From: Caulobacter henricii
Lineage (GTDB): Bacteria > Pseudomonadota > Alphaproteobacteria > Caulobacterales > Caulobacteraceae
Reading direction: 5' to 3'
DNA: 64,000 nt
NCBI RefSeq assembly: GCF_001414055.1
Contig: NZ_CP013002.1
Coordinates: forward strand, 3,100,001 to 3,164,000
The notes under the pieces were generated by a model, which saw only the letters and a list, made by a program, of their open reading frames with translations, ran no database searches and was not told where the DNA came from. Below are positions 18,037 through 26,930 of the stretch, piece by piece. Position 1 is the first letter of the stretch, and each line of letters opens with the position of its first letter. The position numbers were made by a program, and so were the translations under genes.

Positions 18037-19152
18037 TTAGCCCAAAAGCCGCGCGGCGACCTCTTCCCCGATCGCGAGGGAGCTGGTCAGGCCCGGACTT
18101 TCGATCCCGAACAGGGCCATGAGCCCTTCAAGCCCGTGGTCATCCTCAGTGCACAACTGGAAATCCGGTTGCGGTTCGCCGGGGCCATGCAGCTTGGGTC
18201 GTACCCCGGCATAGTCCACCGACAGGGCCCCTTCGGGCAGACCCGGCCAGAACTTGCGGATATAGGCGGCAAAGATCTCGGCCCTGGCCGGGTCGACCGA
18301 ATAGTCAGGGGCCGGGACATATTCCAGATCGGGTCCGAACACCGCCTGCCCGCCCAGGTCATTGCGATAATGGGTACCCAGGGCCCCATGGATCGGCGGC
18401 GGATAGATCAGGCGCTGGAACGGAGCCTTGCCGGTCAGACGGAAATAGACCCCCTTGCCGAAATGCCCCTTGGGGATGTGATCGACGGGATAGCCCTCGA
18501 TCCGCGCTGCAACAGCCTGGGCCGACAGCCCCGCTGCGGTGACCAGCCACCGGCAGGTCAGGCTTGTGGGCTCGGCTCCGCCAGCCCGAACGGAAAAGCC
18601 GCCGCCCGGAAGGGCTTCCGCGCCCTCGAACGGCGTCGCGATCACCACCGCACCGCCGGCCGCCTCGATCTCGCCCTGCAGGGCCGACATGTAACCATGG
18701 CTGTCGAACACGCCGCTCTCGGGCGACAGCAAGGCGGCGTGGGCATTGAGGCCGGGCTCAAGGGCACGGGCCTGTTCGCCGGTCAGGCGTTCCATGCCCT
18801 CGACATCATTCTCCAGCGCCTGGGCCAGGATGTCGTCCAGCCGCGCGATCTCGGCTTCGTCAGTGGCCACCACCAGCTTGCCGCACTTCTTGAAGCCGAC
18901 ATTGTGCCGCTCAAGGAAGGGGTAAAGGGCCCGCCGCCCCTGAACACACAGCCGCGCCTTCAGCGACCCGGTCGGATAATAGAGCCCGCCGTGGATGACC
19001 TCGGAATTGCGCGACGACACGCCCTGGCCGATATGGCCCTGCTCTTCCAGCACGGCGACAACCAGACCCCGCTTGGACAGGGCATAGCCACAGGCCAGGC
19101 CGACGGCACCCGCGCCGACCACCACAGCGTCGAAATCGAAGGCCACGCTCAC
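18037..19152 (-). CDS. lhgO: L-2-hydroxyglutarate oxidase-type FAD enzyme
   Basis: 371 residues of the DAO family. DAVVVGAGAVGLACGYALSK is the FAD-binding dinucleotide fold; GHIGQGVSSRNSEVIHGGLY is characteristic of the LhgO/L2HGDH group, which oxidises L-2-hydroxyglutarate to 2-oxoglutarate. Later motifs YPPPIHGALGTHY, VFGPDLEYV and YAGVRPKLHGPGE match this group. The GTG start overlaps the stop of the upstream ribbon-helix-helix gene by four bases (GTGA), so the two are translated together. Electrons would go to quinone or oxygen; not visible here. Confidence 0.88.
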   Translation of the reverse strand: MSVAFDFDAVVVGAGAVGLACGYALSKRGLVVAVLEEQGHIGQGVSSRNSEVIHGGLYYPTGSLKARLCVQGRRALYPFLERHNVGFKKCGKLVVATDEAEIARLDDILAQALENDVEGMERLTGEQARALEPGLNAHAALLSPESGVFDSHGYMSALQGEIEAAGGAVVIATPFEGAEALPGGGFSVRAGGAEPTSLTCRWLVTAAGLSAQAVAARIEGYPVDHIPKGHFGKGVYFRLTGKAPFQRLIYPPPIHGALGTHYRNDLGGQAVFGPDLEYVPAPDYSVDPARAEIFAAYIRKFWPGLPEGALSVDYAGVRPKLHGPGEPQPDFQLCTEDDHGLEGLMALFGIESPGLTSSLAIGEEVAARLLG

Positions 19153-19451
19153 TCGTCGGCGGCCTTGGCCTGCGCCTTCAGGTTGGCCAGCATCTCGGTC
19201 AGGGAGATGTTGCCGGCCACCGGCGCTTCAGGCTCGACCATTTCGAAATCCAGATCATCGAGCAGAGCTTCCAGCGCCTCGGAGCCTCCGACGATCTCGG
19301 CCGCGCGGCGATAGTTCAGCTCGGCCAGCTCGGCCGCCACGCCCTCATCCAGCGAGGCGAACTCACCGCGATCGACACGGGCCTGCAGATCGGCGGCATC
19401 TTCGGCCGACAAGCGGACTGTGACCAGACGTGGACTGGGGAACTTTTCCAT
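19149..19451 (-). CDS. Ribbon-helix-helix (ParD/CopG-like) protein coupled to lhgO
   Basis: 100 residues. RLVTVRLSAEDAADLQARVD followed by GEFASLDEGVAAELAEL looks like an RHH DNA-binding domain of the ParD type. The acidic C-terminal half (EALLDDLDFEMVEPE) resembles toxin-neutralising tails. No ParE-like toxin gene is next to it; instead its stop overlaps the start of lhgO. It may be a regulator of lhgO or an orphan antitoxin-like protein. The ribosome site is weak. Confidence 0.65.
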   Translation of the reverse strand: MEKFPSPRLVTVRLSAEDAADLQARVDRGEFASLDEGVAAELAELNYRRAAEIVGGSEALEALLDDLDFEMVEPEAPVAGNISLTEMLANLKAQAKAADE

Positions 19452-19511
19452 TGGCGGCAGCCTAGAGTATTTCCCGGGATGTGGGAAACGGCCATCGGAT
19501 CTGGAAAGGCC

Positions 19512-19592
19512 CTAAACTTTTGATTTAGAGCCCGTTTTGACCAACCCGGAGCCACCGGTCCGAGCGGAAAGGGCTCTGAATCATAGACTTAG
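19512..19592. repeat. Inverted repeat with 13-bp arms, upstream of the RHH-lhgO pair
   Basis: TGATTTAGAGCCC at 19521-19533 and GGGCTCTGAATCA at 19571-19583 are complementary at 12 of 13 positions with a 37-base spacer. A smaller hairpin, CTAAAC...TTTAG, overlaps the left arm, and GACTTAGACCC follows the right arm. It lies between the stop of the DUF4861-like gene (19629) and the RHH start (19451), so it could be a terminator, an operator, or a member of a dispersed repeat family. Confidence 0.6.
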
Positions 19593-19628
19593 ACCCGCTC
19601 GAACGTCAGCCGGCCGGCCGCCCCCTTT

Positions 19629-20990
19629 TCAAGGGCGGGCTTCGCGCTTTAGGCCTGCGAAGGTGACCGGCGCATTGTATTCGCGGGCCACGACACGCAC
19701 ATAGTCCGTAAAGGCGGACGCGGTCTTGCGTGTTTCACCTTCGCTCCAGCCCGAGGCCAGCAGATACCGGAACCGGCCATCGGCCGGCAGGGGCGCGGTC
19801 ATCAGGTGATTGCCCTCATAGGCTGGAAGAAAGGCATAGGCCGGTGCGAACCGATCAGGCACGACCACGGCAGAGCCCGCATAGGCCACCGCCATGTCCG
19901 CCTGGACCCGCGCCAGATCATCGGGGTTTCGGATCAGCTCGGCCCCGGCGCTGACCACCATACCGCCCTGCTGAACGAAGCTGTCCTCGGTCGCCCGCTT
20001 GCGGATGCCGACCACCAGCCGGGGCGGGCTGGCGCTTTTCGGCCAGCGCGTGAAGGCTAGTTCGGCGGTCGTGTAGTCCTCACCGGCATAGGCCGTGTAG
20101 ACCTGCTCCAGATCATAGGTCCCCAGGCCGGTCGTCCAGTTCATCGTCCGGATACGCACCATGCTTCGGACCGGCCCATTGGCCACCACGCTGAACGCAT
20201 AGCGCGTTGAAGACAGCGGTCCGCCATTGAAGTTCTCGGTGGTTCCCGGGCCAAACCGCGGCCGCGAGACCTTTTCGGGGTGGGCCGGGTCCTCGATCAG
20301 GCCAATGCCACCGCCGCCGAACGAGTTGGCGACACTCATGATGTCCGAGCCAAGACCCGGATCGATCAGCGACACCGCATAACCGTCCAGGTTCTCCATA
20401 TAGAGCCGGTTGCTCATCAGCTGCGGCTTGCGCTTGCCGTAGACGTCGATGTCGGTGGGATACCAGAGTTTCCAGCCGATATTGGCGCTCTCCCAGAACG
20501 GAACCGTGTGGCGCATGTAGCTGCCGATCGCGGCATGGGTGCGGTGCGGGTTCCAGCCGCGCTGCTGCATCCCCAGATAGACATAGAAGGTCCGGGTTTC
20601 GCGCGGAGCGAAGTCGGCCATGAAGAACAGCTCATCCCACAGGCCGTCACCATCCAGATCATCGAACTGGTAGGGGAAGGCATGACCGTTGGCCTCGGCG
20701 ACCTGACCATGAGCCCCCTCCAGCGCGCGCTTTTGGGCCGAAGGCTCGGGATTGGGGGTTCCGCGTGGATCGACCAGGGTCATCTGCAGCTCGTGCACGT
20801 CGTGCAACGGCACCAGATCGGCGCGCTGGATCACGACCGGGCTGTCGGTCCGCGCCACGTCCAGCGGGTTCTGCACCTGGATGGCGATGCGCTGCACGGG
20901 TTTGAACTCGCCCTGGACGTACCATGGGTCCTGCGCCAAGGCCGGGCCGGCCGTCAGCAGGAGCAGGGCAGCGAAGCCAAGGGCCCTCAT
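19629..20990 (-). CDS. Secreted DUF4861-like protein linked to pectate lyase
   Basis: 453 residues with a clear signal peptide (ALLLLTAGPALAQ, cut near 20). The body has beta-rich motifs such as QNPLDVARTDSPVVI, YQFDDLDGDGLWDELFFMAD and WKLWYPTDIDVYGKRKP, which I associate with the DUF4861 family found in polysaccharide-use loci of Bacteroidetes and Proteobacteria. The activity of this family is not established in my knowledge. ATG 20990 overlaps the stop of the upstream PL10-type gene (ATGA), so both are made together; a longer start would put the signal peptide inside. A role in processing pectin fragments is inferred from context. Confidence 0.7.
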   Translation of the reverse strand: MRALGFAALLLLTAGPALAQDPWYVQGEFKPVQRIAIQVQNPLDVARTDSPVVIQRADLVPLHDVHELQMTLVDPRGTPNPEPSAQKRALEGAHGQVAEANGHAFPYQFDDLDGDGLWDELFFMADFAPRETRTFYVYLGMQQRGWNPHRTHAAIGSYMRHTVPFWESANIGWKLWYPTDIDVYGKRKPQLMSNRLYMENLDGYAVSLIDPGLGSDIMSVANSFGGGGIGLIEDPAHPEKVSRPRFGPGTTENFNGGPLSSTRYAFSVVANGPVRSMVRIRTMNWTTGLGTYDLEQVYTAYAGEDYTTAELAFTRWPKSASPPRLVVGIRKRATEDSFVQQGGMVVSAGAELIRNPDDLARVQADMAVAYAGSAVVVPDRFAPAYAFLPAYEGNHLMTAPLPADGRFRYLLASGWSEGETRKTASAFTDYVRVVAREYNAPVTFAGLKREARP

Positions 20991-22582
20991 CGTCCGGCCT
21001 CCAGATAGGCGATCAGGCGGCTCATATTGTTGATGTAGGTCCCGGTCGAAATGCCCATGGGACCCGAGGCTTCGGTAAAGGGTGAGGTGTCCCACTCGTC
21101 ACCGACCTGCCCGCGATCGACAAAGCCCGGCGGGGGAACCGGCGGGCCGTCGCCGCGATAGACGTGGCTGGTGGTCCGCAGCTCCACGGGCCAGTAGCCC
21201 TCGGCATTGAGCCCCGCCACCAGGGCCATTGCGCTGTCCTCGGCCTTGGCTGCGGCAGCGGTGACATTGAGGTCTGACCCGCCCAGGGCGTGGGTCACGA
21301 CAAACCGGGGCATCAGCGACGGTCCGCGCCCCATCAGCGCCGAGTCGCGCGTGGCCTCCTCGGCGCTCATGGCGGCCAGCTGCGTGTAGCGGGCGCGGAG
21401 CTTTTCGACATTGACCCGCTTGGCCGGCAGCGTGGTGGAGGTGTCGGCCCCGTTCCAGTACGCGCCGTTCTGGGCGTTCGAGCCCTTGCGCCCCCCGCCG
21501 ATGAGCCGCCCAGTGCTTGGATCATAGTTGCGATAGAAGTTCAGGCCGTTCGCCGGCCGCTTCTCCGGCGGGATCTCCACACTGGTCAGCCAGTCGATCG
21601 CGTCGCCTACGCGGGCCAGGTATTTCCGCTCCCCGGTCAGCTGATAATAGTCGAGGAGCTGGGTGATCGCCGCCGCCGTGCCGTGCGGGGTGATCGAGGC
21701 GGGCTCATAGGTGCGGGCCGGTGCGGGTTTGAGGTCGGGCGTGTACTGCATGGCCCAGCCCGGCGTCGGGGCGGGCTGCTGCAGGTCGATCATCAGCTCC
21801 ATGGCCCGAACAAGCGGCGCGCGGACCCGCTCCTCCTTCAGCTGTTGCAGGACCAGCAGCAGGAAGCTGATGTTCTCTTCCGCAACCTCGTCATTGAGGG
21901 TGATCAGACCGGTATAGTCTGGCCTCCCCTGTTTTGAGAACTCGCCCATCCGGGGCCAGCGTTGTGGCCAGCCGCCGTTGGGATACTGGCTCTCCAGAAC
22001 GAAATCGACGGTCTTGTCGACGGCCTGGCGATAGCGGGCATCGCCCTTTTCCAGGTGCATCCTCAGCAGGAAGCGGCCGCATTCGATGGTCGCATGATCA
22101 TCGAAGGTGGCGTTGCCGTAGTAGTGCTGAAACTCCTCCAGTCGCCAGCCGTTCTTGCCGATCGTCTCGTACCAGCGACGCATTGAGGCCTCGCCGGCAA
22201 AGTCGATGATGTAGTTCCAGCCGCCCGAAGGATGCTGGCCGGCGATCAGGGCCGCAGCGACCTGCTCGGCGGCCGCGTAGTAAAAGGCCTCTCCCGTGGC
22301 GTGCCAGGCGTCCAGAAAGATCTGCCCCACCTCCGGCGTCCCTGGGGCCTGGGTCCAGATCATGGTCGGATAGGCCTCCATCTCGCCCCAGCGGCGCGAC
22401 AGGTCGGGGAGGTAGGACCAGACATAGCCGCCGCGAACGGCCACCTTCTCGGTCATGAAGCGGGTGGCGCGCGCCATCGCGGTCAGCACGGCCTGGCGCG
22501 GCGCTTCGGCGGCCGAGGCTCTGCCCTTGGGGCAAAGGGCCAAAGCCACACCTGCCAGCAGCCAATTGCGGCGATTGAACAT
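20987..22582 (-). CDS. Secreted pectate lyase, PL10 type
   Basis: 531 residues with a signal peptide (NRRNWLLAGVALAL...ASA). The catalytic part has PL10 features: HPSGGWNYIIDFAG, QYPNGGWPQRWPR (tandem G-W repeats of the alpha/alpha toroid), ITLNDEVAEENISFLL, and FYRNYDPSTGRLIGGGRKGS. These enzymes cleave polygalacturonate by calcium-assisted beta-elimination. ATG 22582 has AGGGGGG 4 bases upstream; earlier in-frame starts would give an odd leader before the signal peptide. It is first in a two-gene operon with the DUF4861-like gene. A palindrome of LacI type lies ~80 bases upstream. Confidence 0.8.
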   Translation of the reverse strand: MFNRRNWLLAGVALALCPKGRASAAEAPRQAVLTAMARATRFMTEKVAVRGGYVWSYLPDLSRRWGEMEAYPTMIWTQAPGTPEVGQIFLDAWHATGEAFYYAAAEQVAAALIAGQHPSGGWNYIIDFAGEASMRRWYETIGKNGWRLEEFQHYYGNATFDDHATIECGRFLLRMHLEKGDARYRQAVDKTVDFVLESQYPNGGWPQRWPRMGEFSKQGRPDYTGLITLNDEVAEENISFLLLVLQQLKEERVRAPLVRAMELMIDLQQPAPTPGWAMQYTPDLKPAPARTYEPASITPHGTAAAITQLLDYYQLTGERKYLARVGDAIDWLTSVEIPPEKRPANGLNFYRNYDPSTGRLIGGGRKGSNAQNGAYWNGADTSTTLPAKRVNVEKLRARYTQLAAMSAEEATRDSALMGRGPSLMPRFVVTHALGGSDLNVTAAAAKAEDSAMALVAGLNAEGYWPVELRTTSHVYRGDGPPVPPPGFVDRGQVGDEWDTSPFTEASGPMGISTGTYINNMSRLIAYLEAGR

Positions 22583-22659
22583 GCACCCCCCTAAACCGCC
22601 CGGACCTGAGGGGTCTCTATTGGCGGAACGCTCGAAACGCACCGCCAGTGAGACTCTTG

Positions 22660-22677
22660 ATAGACACCGGTGTCAAT
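22660..22677. promoter_or_regulatory. LacI/GalR-type palindromic operator upstream of the PL10-type gene
   Basis: ATAGACACCGGTGTCAAT contains a perfect 12-bp palindrome GACACCGGTGTC with the AT/AT outer pairs also matching; only one pair (positions 22662/22675) is off. A central CG palindrome is typical for LacI-family sugar regulators. The same core appears at 3075-3084 before the other pectate lyase. No LacI gene lies in this window. Confidence 0.6.
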
Positions 22678-22838
22678 GCGCGACGGTCGGGATCAGTCTC
22701 AGCGAAGCGGTGCGCGGTGGTTGGGAGCGCGCTGGCCGCCAGGGCCGAGGTCGGTCAGACCAGCAAGGCCGCCGACATCAGGCCCCGGCGTAGGCGGTTA
22801 GGGCGGGTCTGCGACATCCCTCTGCTCCGTTCGCCGGC

Positions 22839-22856
22839 GGGGGGCTTAAGCCCCCC
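22839..22856. other. 18-bp perfect palindrome centred on the stop codon of the indolepyruvate oxidoreductase
   Basis: GGGGGGCTTAAGCCCCCC is fully self-complementary; the TAA stop of the oxidoreductase gene sits at its centre. No T tract follows on the coding strand, so it is not a standard terminator, though the structure may protect the 3' end of the transcript. Confidence 0.6.
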
Positions 22857-25800
22857 ACTGCTCCCACAACTTCGCCTCGGCCGCCTTGGCCGTGACCACC
22901 GCCGCTTCCTTCACGTGGCCATAGCCGCGGATGGACTGCGGGATCTCGGCGATCTTCTGCGCCAGGGGCAGGCTCTCGGGCTTGAGGCCGGCTGAGAGGC
23001 GATCCAGGGCGACCTCATAGGCGTCGATCAGGCCGCGCTCCATGCGGCGCTCCTCGGTCTTGCCGAAGATGTCGAAGGCTCCGCCGCGCAGGCCCTTCAT
23101 CTTCGCCATAATCGGGAAAGCAAACTCGAGCATCCAGCCGCCGAAGGCGATCTTCTTCGGTTTGCCGTCCGGACCCTTGCGGGCGATCAGCGGTGGGGCC
23201 AGCCAGACCTTGGCCTTGCCGCCCTTGAAGGTGCCGGCCAGCTCGGCGGCAAAACGACCGTCGGTATAGAGCCGGGCGACCTCGTACTCGTCCTTGTAGG
23301 CCATCAGCTTGTAAAGATTGATGGCGGCGGCGCGGGTCAGGGGCAGGGTGCCGGCCTCGGCACTGACAGTGAGCTCGGCGGCCCGGACCTTGGCGACCTT
23401 GGCGGCATAGCGTTCGGCATAGGCGGCGTTCTGGTAGGCCGTCAGTTCGGCCGAGCGCTTGGCGATCAGCTCGTCCAGCGGCATCGTCTCGGGCGTGGTC
23501 CCGGCTTCGACCTTGGGCCCGGCGGCGGACGGATCATGCGCAATGCGGCGACCCAGTTCGAAGGCCTGAAGATTGGCCTCGGCTTCCACCCCGTTGAGCT
23601 TGATGGCCCGATACATGGCGCGACTGGACAGGGGGATCACCCCGCGCTGCCAGGCGAAGCCGACCATGATCATATTGGCGAAGATGGCGTCGCCAAACTG
23701 GCTTTCAGCCAGGTGCTGGGCCGGGCAGGCATCGAAACTCTTGGTCGCGCCCTTGACCCGGCGGGCCATGGCTCCGCTGTCGAACTTGACGTCGCGGCTG
23801 GTGACGAAATCGGCGGTGGGGGCAAAATCGCTGTTGCCGAAAGCAGCGGTGCGGTCCTTGGCATAGAGCGACAGGCCCTCGGGGCTGGCAGCCACCAGCA
23901 GGTCGCAGGCGATCAGGACGTCGGTGCTGGCGGCCGGCACGCGGCCGCCGACCACGGTGTCCTCGGTCTCGCCGATCTTGACGTGGCTGAACACCGAGCC
24001 GCCCTTCTGGGCGAGGCCGGTCATGTCGACCACGCTGCCCGAGCGACCATCAATGTGCGCCGCCATGGCCAGGATCGAGGCCACGGTGGTGACGCCGGTA
24101 CCGCCGACGCCGGTGAACAGGATCTTGCGAACGCCGACCAGCGGCTCGAACTCCGGCAGCGGCGTGGAGTCGGCGGTCAGGGCGGCAGGACGGGCCTTCG
24201 ACTGAGCGCTTTCAGCGCCCTCCAGGGTGATGAACGACGGGCAGAAGCCTTCGACGCAGCTGTAGTCCTGATTGCAGCTGGACTGGTTGATCTTGCGCTT
24301 GCGGCCAAATTCGGTGTCCAGCGGCTCGACGGAGACGCAGTTGGACTTCACCGAACAGTCGCCGCAGCCTTCGCAGACCAGCGGGTTGATGAAGACCCTG
24401 CGAGGGGCCTTGGCCATGGTGCCGCGCTTGCGGCGACGGCGCTTTTCAGTGGCGCAGGTCTGGTCATAGAGCAGCACCGTGGTGCCGGGCGTCTCGCGCA
24501 GCATTTTCTGCACGGTCATCAGCTCGGACCGCGGGAAGACGTCGACATTGGGCGCTAGATCGGAGACGCCCTGATAGCGTTCCAGCTCATCGACCACGAT
24601 GACGGTGCGGGTCACACCTTCCGAGGCCAGTTGACGGGTGATCTGGGCAGGCGTGAAGCCGCTTTCGGCCTTCTGGCCGCCGGTCATGGCCACGGCGTCA
24701 TTGAACAGCAGCTTGTAGGTGATGTTGGCCTTGGCCGCGATCGCAGCCCGGATCGCCAGCGAGCCGGAGTGGTTGTAGGTGCCGTCGCCCAGGTTCTGGA
24801 AGACGTGCTTCTCGGTGGTGAACGGCGCCGCGCCCACCCAGGTCAGGCCCTCGCCGCCCATATGGGTGTTGAGGTCCGTCGAGGGGTCGTTGAACCCGGC
24901 CATGTAGTGGCAGCCGATGCCGGCCAGGGCCCGCGAGCCCTCCGGCAGCTTGGTCGAGGTGTTGTGCGGGCAGCCCGAACAGAAGAACGGCTTGCGGGCC
25001 TGGTCGGCGGCCAGGCTGACGGCGGCGACGCCGGCGGCCGAGACGCGGTCCAGATAGGCGCGGGCCCGTTCCATGTGCGGCCCGTCGGGCAGGCGGTCAT
25101 AGATGGCGAGGGCGATTTCGGCGACCGACAGCGAGCCCAGCTCCGACAGCAGCGGGTGATGGTGCTCGTCGGTTTTGCCGATGATGCGCGGGCGGGCCTG
25201 GGCCGGCAGGTCATAAAGGGCGGCCCGGGCCTGGGGCTCGATCAGGCCGCGCTTGTGCTCGATGACCATCAGGGTCTCAAGGCCCGCAGCAAATGCGCGG
25301 ATGCCCAAGGGCTCCAGCGGCCACGGCATGCCGACCTTGTAGATCGAGACGCCGAGGTCAGCGGCTTCCTGCAGGGTCATGCCCATGGCCGTGAAGGCCT
25401 CCAGCACGTCCTTATAGGCCTGGCCCTGGCAGACGATGCCCAGGCGGGCCTTGCCGACGCGGACATGCGAGGCGCCCAGCACCACGCGGTCGATGTGGTT
25501 GGCACGGGCAAAGGCCAGGGCGGCCGGGATCTTGTGCAGACGGAGCCGGCGCTCCTTTTCCATCGGCTGATCCTTCAGCCGGATGCCGAGGCCGCCCGGC
25601 GGCATCGCGAAGTCGGGGATGATGACGTTGTGGCGATCCAGCGACACATCGATCGTCACGCCGGAGTCCATGGTGTCGGCGAGGGCGATCATGCCGGTCC
25701 ACAGGCCGGTGAACCGCGACATGGCGATCCCCATCAGGCCGTAGTCGAGGACCTCCTGCACATCGGCCGGCGACAGCACCGGCATCTCGAAGTCCTGGAA

Positions 25801-26286
25801 GGCGAACTCCGACTGCGACGGGAGGGTCGAGGACTTGCAGGCATGGTCGTCGCCGGCCACGGCCAGAACACCGCCGGTCGGGAAGCTGCCGGCGAAATTG
25901 GCGTGCTTGAAGACGTCGCCGGTGCGGTCGACACCCGGGGCCTTGCCGTACCACATGCCGAACACGCCATCATGGGTCGCGCCGGGGAACAGGTTGGCCT
26001 GCTGGCTGCCCCACACGGCGGTGGCGGCCAGGTCCTCGTTGAGGCCTTCCTTGAAGACCACGTCATGCGCGGTCAGGAGCTTGTTCAGGCGCGCAGCCTG
26101 CTGGTCGAGCCCGCCGAGCGGCGAGCCCCGATACCCCGACAGGAAGCCGGCCGTATTCAATCCGGCCCGGCGATCCAGCCGCTTGCGATCGAGCAAAACC
26201 CGGATCAGCGCCTGGACACCGGTGATGAAGGCGCGACCATCTTCGAGAAGATATTTGTCGTCCAGAGTGACTTCTGAGTGCCTCAT
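22846..26286 (-). CDS. Indolepyruvate ferredoxin oxidoreductase, fused alpha-beta subunits
   Basis: 1146 residues, the size of the single-chain aerobic form. It oxidatively decarboxylates aryl pyruvates (indolepyruvate, phenylpyruvate) to aryl-acetyl-CoA using thiamine diphosphate. FLSGYRGSPLGGLDQQ is the N-terminal pyrimidine domain; FFCSGCPHNTSTKLPEG and GIGCHYMAGF belong to the TPP domain; cysteines in VCEGCGDCSVKSNC and CNQDYSCVEGFCPS can bind an iron-sulfur cluster; ILFTGVGGTGVTTVASILAM opens the gamma-like domain. The C-terminal ~250 residues are the extra domain seen only in fused forms. A divergent Lrp regulator starts 142 bases away. It fits aromatic amino-acid breakdown. Confidence 0.93.
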   Translation of the reverse strand: MRHSEVTLDDKYLLEDGRAFITGVQALIRVLLDRKRLDRRAGLNTAGFLSGYRGSPLGGLDQQAARLNKLLTAHDVVFKEGLNEDLAATAVWGSQQANLFPGATHDGVFGMWYGKAPGVDRTGDVFKHANFAGSFPTGGVLAVAGDDHACKSSTLPSQSEFAFQDFEMPVLSPADVQEVLDYGLMGIAMSRFTGLWTGMIALADTMDSGVTIDVSLDRHNVIIPDFAMPPGGLGIRLKDQPMEKERRLRLHKIPAALAFARANHIDRVVLGASHVRVGKARLGIVCQGQAYKDVLEAFTAMGMTLQEAADLGVSIYKVGMPWPLEPLGIRAFAAGLETLMVIEHKRGLIEPQARAALYDLPAQARPRIIGKTDEHHHPLLSELGSLSVAEIALAIYDRLPDGPHMERARAYLDRVSAAGVAAVSLAADQARKPFFCSGCPHNTSTKLPEGSRALAGIGCHYMAGFNDPSTDLNTHMGGEGLTWVGAAPFTTEKHVFQNLGDGTYNHSGSLAIRAAIAAKANITYKLLFNDAVAMTGGQKAESGFTPAQITRQLASEGVTRTVIVVDELERYQGVSDLAPNVDVFPRSELMTVQKMLRETPGTTVLLYDQTCATEKRRRRKRGTMAKAPRRVFINPLVCEGCGDCSVKSNCVSVEPLDTEFGRKRKINQSSCNQDYSCVEGFCPSFITLEGAESAQSKARPAALTADSTPLPEFEPLVGVRKILFTGVGGTGVTTVASILAMAAHIDGRSGSVVDMTGLAQKGGSVFSHVKIGETEDTVVGGRVPAASTDVLIACDLLVAASPEGLSLYAKDRTAAFGNSDFAPTADFVTSRDVKFDSGAMARRVKGATKSFDACPAQHLAESQFGDAIFANMIMVGFAWQRGVIPLSSRAMYRAIKLNGVEAEANLQAFELGRRIAHDPSAAGPKVEAGTTPETMPLDELIAKRSAELTAYQNAAYAERYAAKVAKVRAAELTVSAEAGTLPLTRAAAINLYKLMAYKDEYEVARLYTDGRFAAELAGTFKGGKAKVWLAPPLIARKGPDGKPKKIAFGGWMLEFAFPIMAKMKGLRGGAFDIFGKTEERRMERGLIDAYEVALDRLSAGLKPESLPLAQKIAEIPQSIRGYGHVKEAAVVTAKAAEAKLWEQWGA

Positions 26287-26427
26287 GGCAAAAAAATTCC
26301 TCCCGGGTCTTCTCGCCCGCGTAGCAATATCTTATAGAAACGGGGAAATTGTTTGCCCAAGGCGTGCCCTAGTCGTGGCCGCTTTCGGCACGATCACCGC
26401 GCTAAATGACCTCTGGGGGAGGAATTC

Positions 26428-26925
26428 TTGTCCGAACAACTCGACGCCGTGGATGCCAAGATCCTCGATCTCATCCAACACGACGCCGGTCTGTCCGTCG
26501 CCGAGATCGCTGAACGGGTCGGGCTGTCGTCCAGCCCCTGCTGGCGTCGGATCAAGCGCCTGGAAGACGCCGGCGTCATCCAGCGCCGCGTGACGATCCT
26601 CGACCGCGAGAAACTGGGCCTGGGCTTTGAGGTCTATTGCACCGTCAAGCTGTCCCTGCCGACCAAGGAAAACCTCGACACCTTCGAGCAGGCCGTCAGC
26701 AAGTGGGCCGAGGTCGTGCAGTGCGCCACGGTGACCGGGGCCGCCGACTATGAGATGCGCATCGTCACCCGCGACATGCGCGCCTTCGACGAGTTCCTGC
26801 GCGACAAGCTGCTGTCCCTGGGCCTGGTCAGCAATATCGAGAGCCGGATCGTCATCCGAGGGGTCAAGAACTCCACCGCCGTGCCGCTGGGTTTGGTCAG
26901 CCCTTATGTGAGCCCTCTGGGTTAG
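26428..26925 (+). CDS. Lrp/AsnC-family regulator divergent from indolepyruvate oxidoreductase
   Basis: 165 residues. The helix-turn-helix is in DAKILDLIQHDAGLSVAEIA and VGLSSSPCWRRIKRLEDAG; the ligand domain follows (EVYCTVKLSLPTKENLD, CATVTGAADYEMRIVTRDM). The start codon is TTG 26428 with GGAGG 8 bases upstream; no ATG in frame would retain the full DNA-binding domain. In alphaproteobacteria, Lrp regulators often sit next to the fused oxidoreductase, so control of that gene by aromatic amino acids is likely. Confidence 0.88.
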   Translation: MSEQLDAVDAKILDLIQHDAGLSVAEIAERVGLSSSPCWRRIKRLEDAGVIQRRVTILDREKLGLGFEVYCTVKLSLPTKENLDTFEQAVSKWAEVVQCATVTGAADYEMRIVTRDMRAFDEFLRDKLLSLGLVSNIESRIVIRGVKNSTAVPLGLVSPYVSPLG

Positions 26926-26930
26926 TCAGC

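Noticed and set aside
19149..19451. Classic toxin-antitoxin pair
   Set aside because: No toxin-like gene adjoins the RHH protein; the neighbour is a clear FAD-dependent oxidase.
23536..26277. Long open frames on the plus strand opposite the indolepyruvate oxidoreductase (340 and 548 codons)
   Set aside because: They lie antisense to a clear conserved gene and show repetitive Gly/Arg/His/Asp content typical of high-GC mirror frames, with no family motif.
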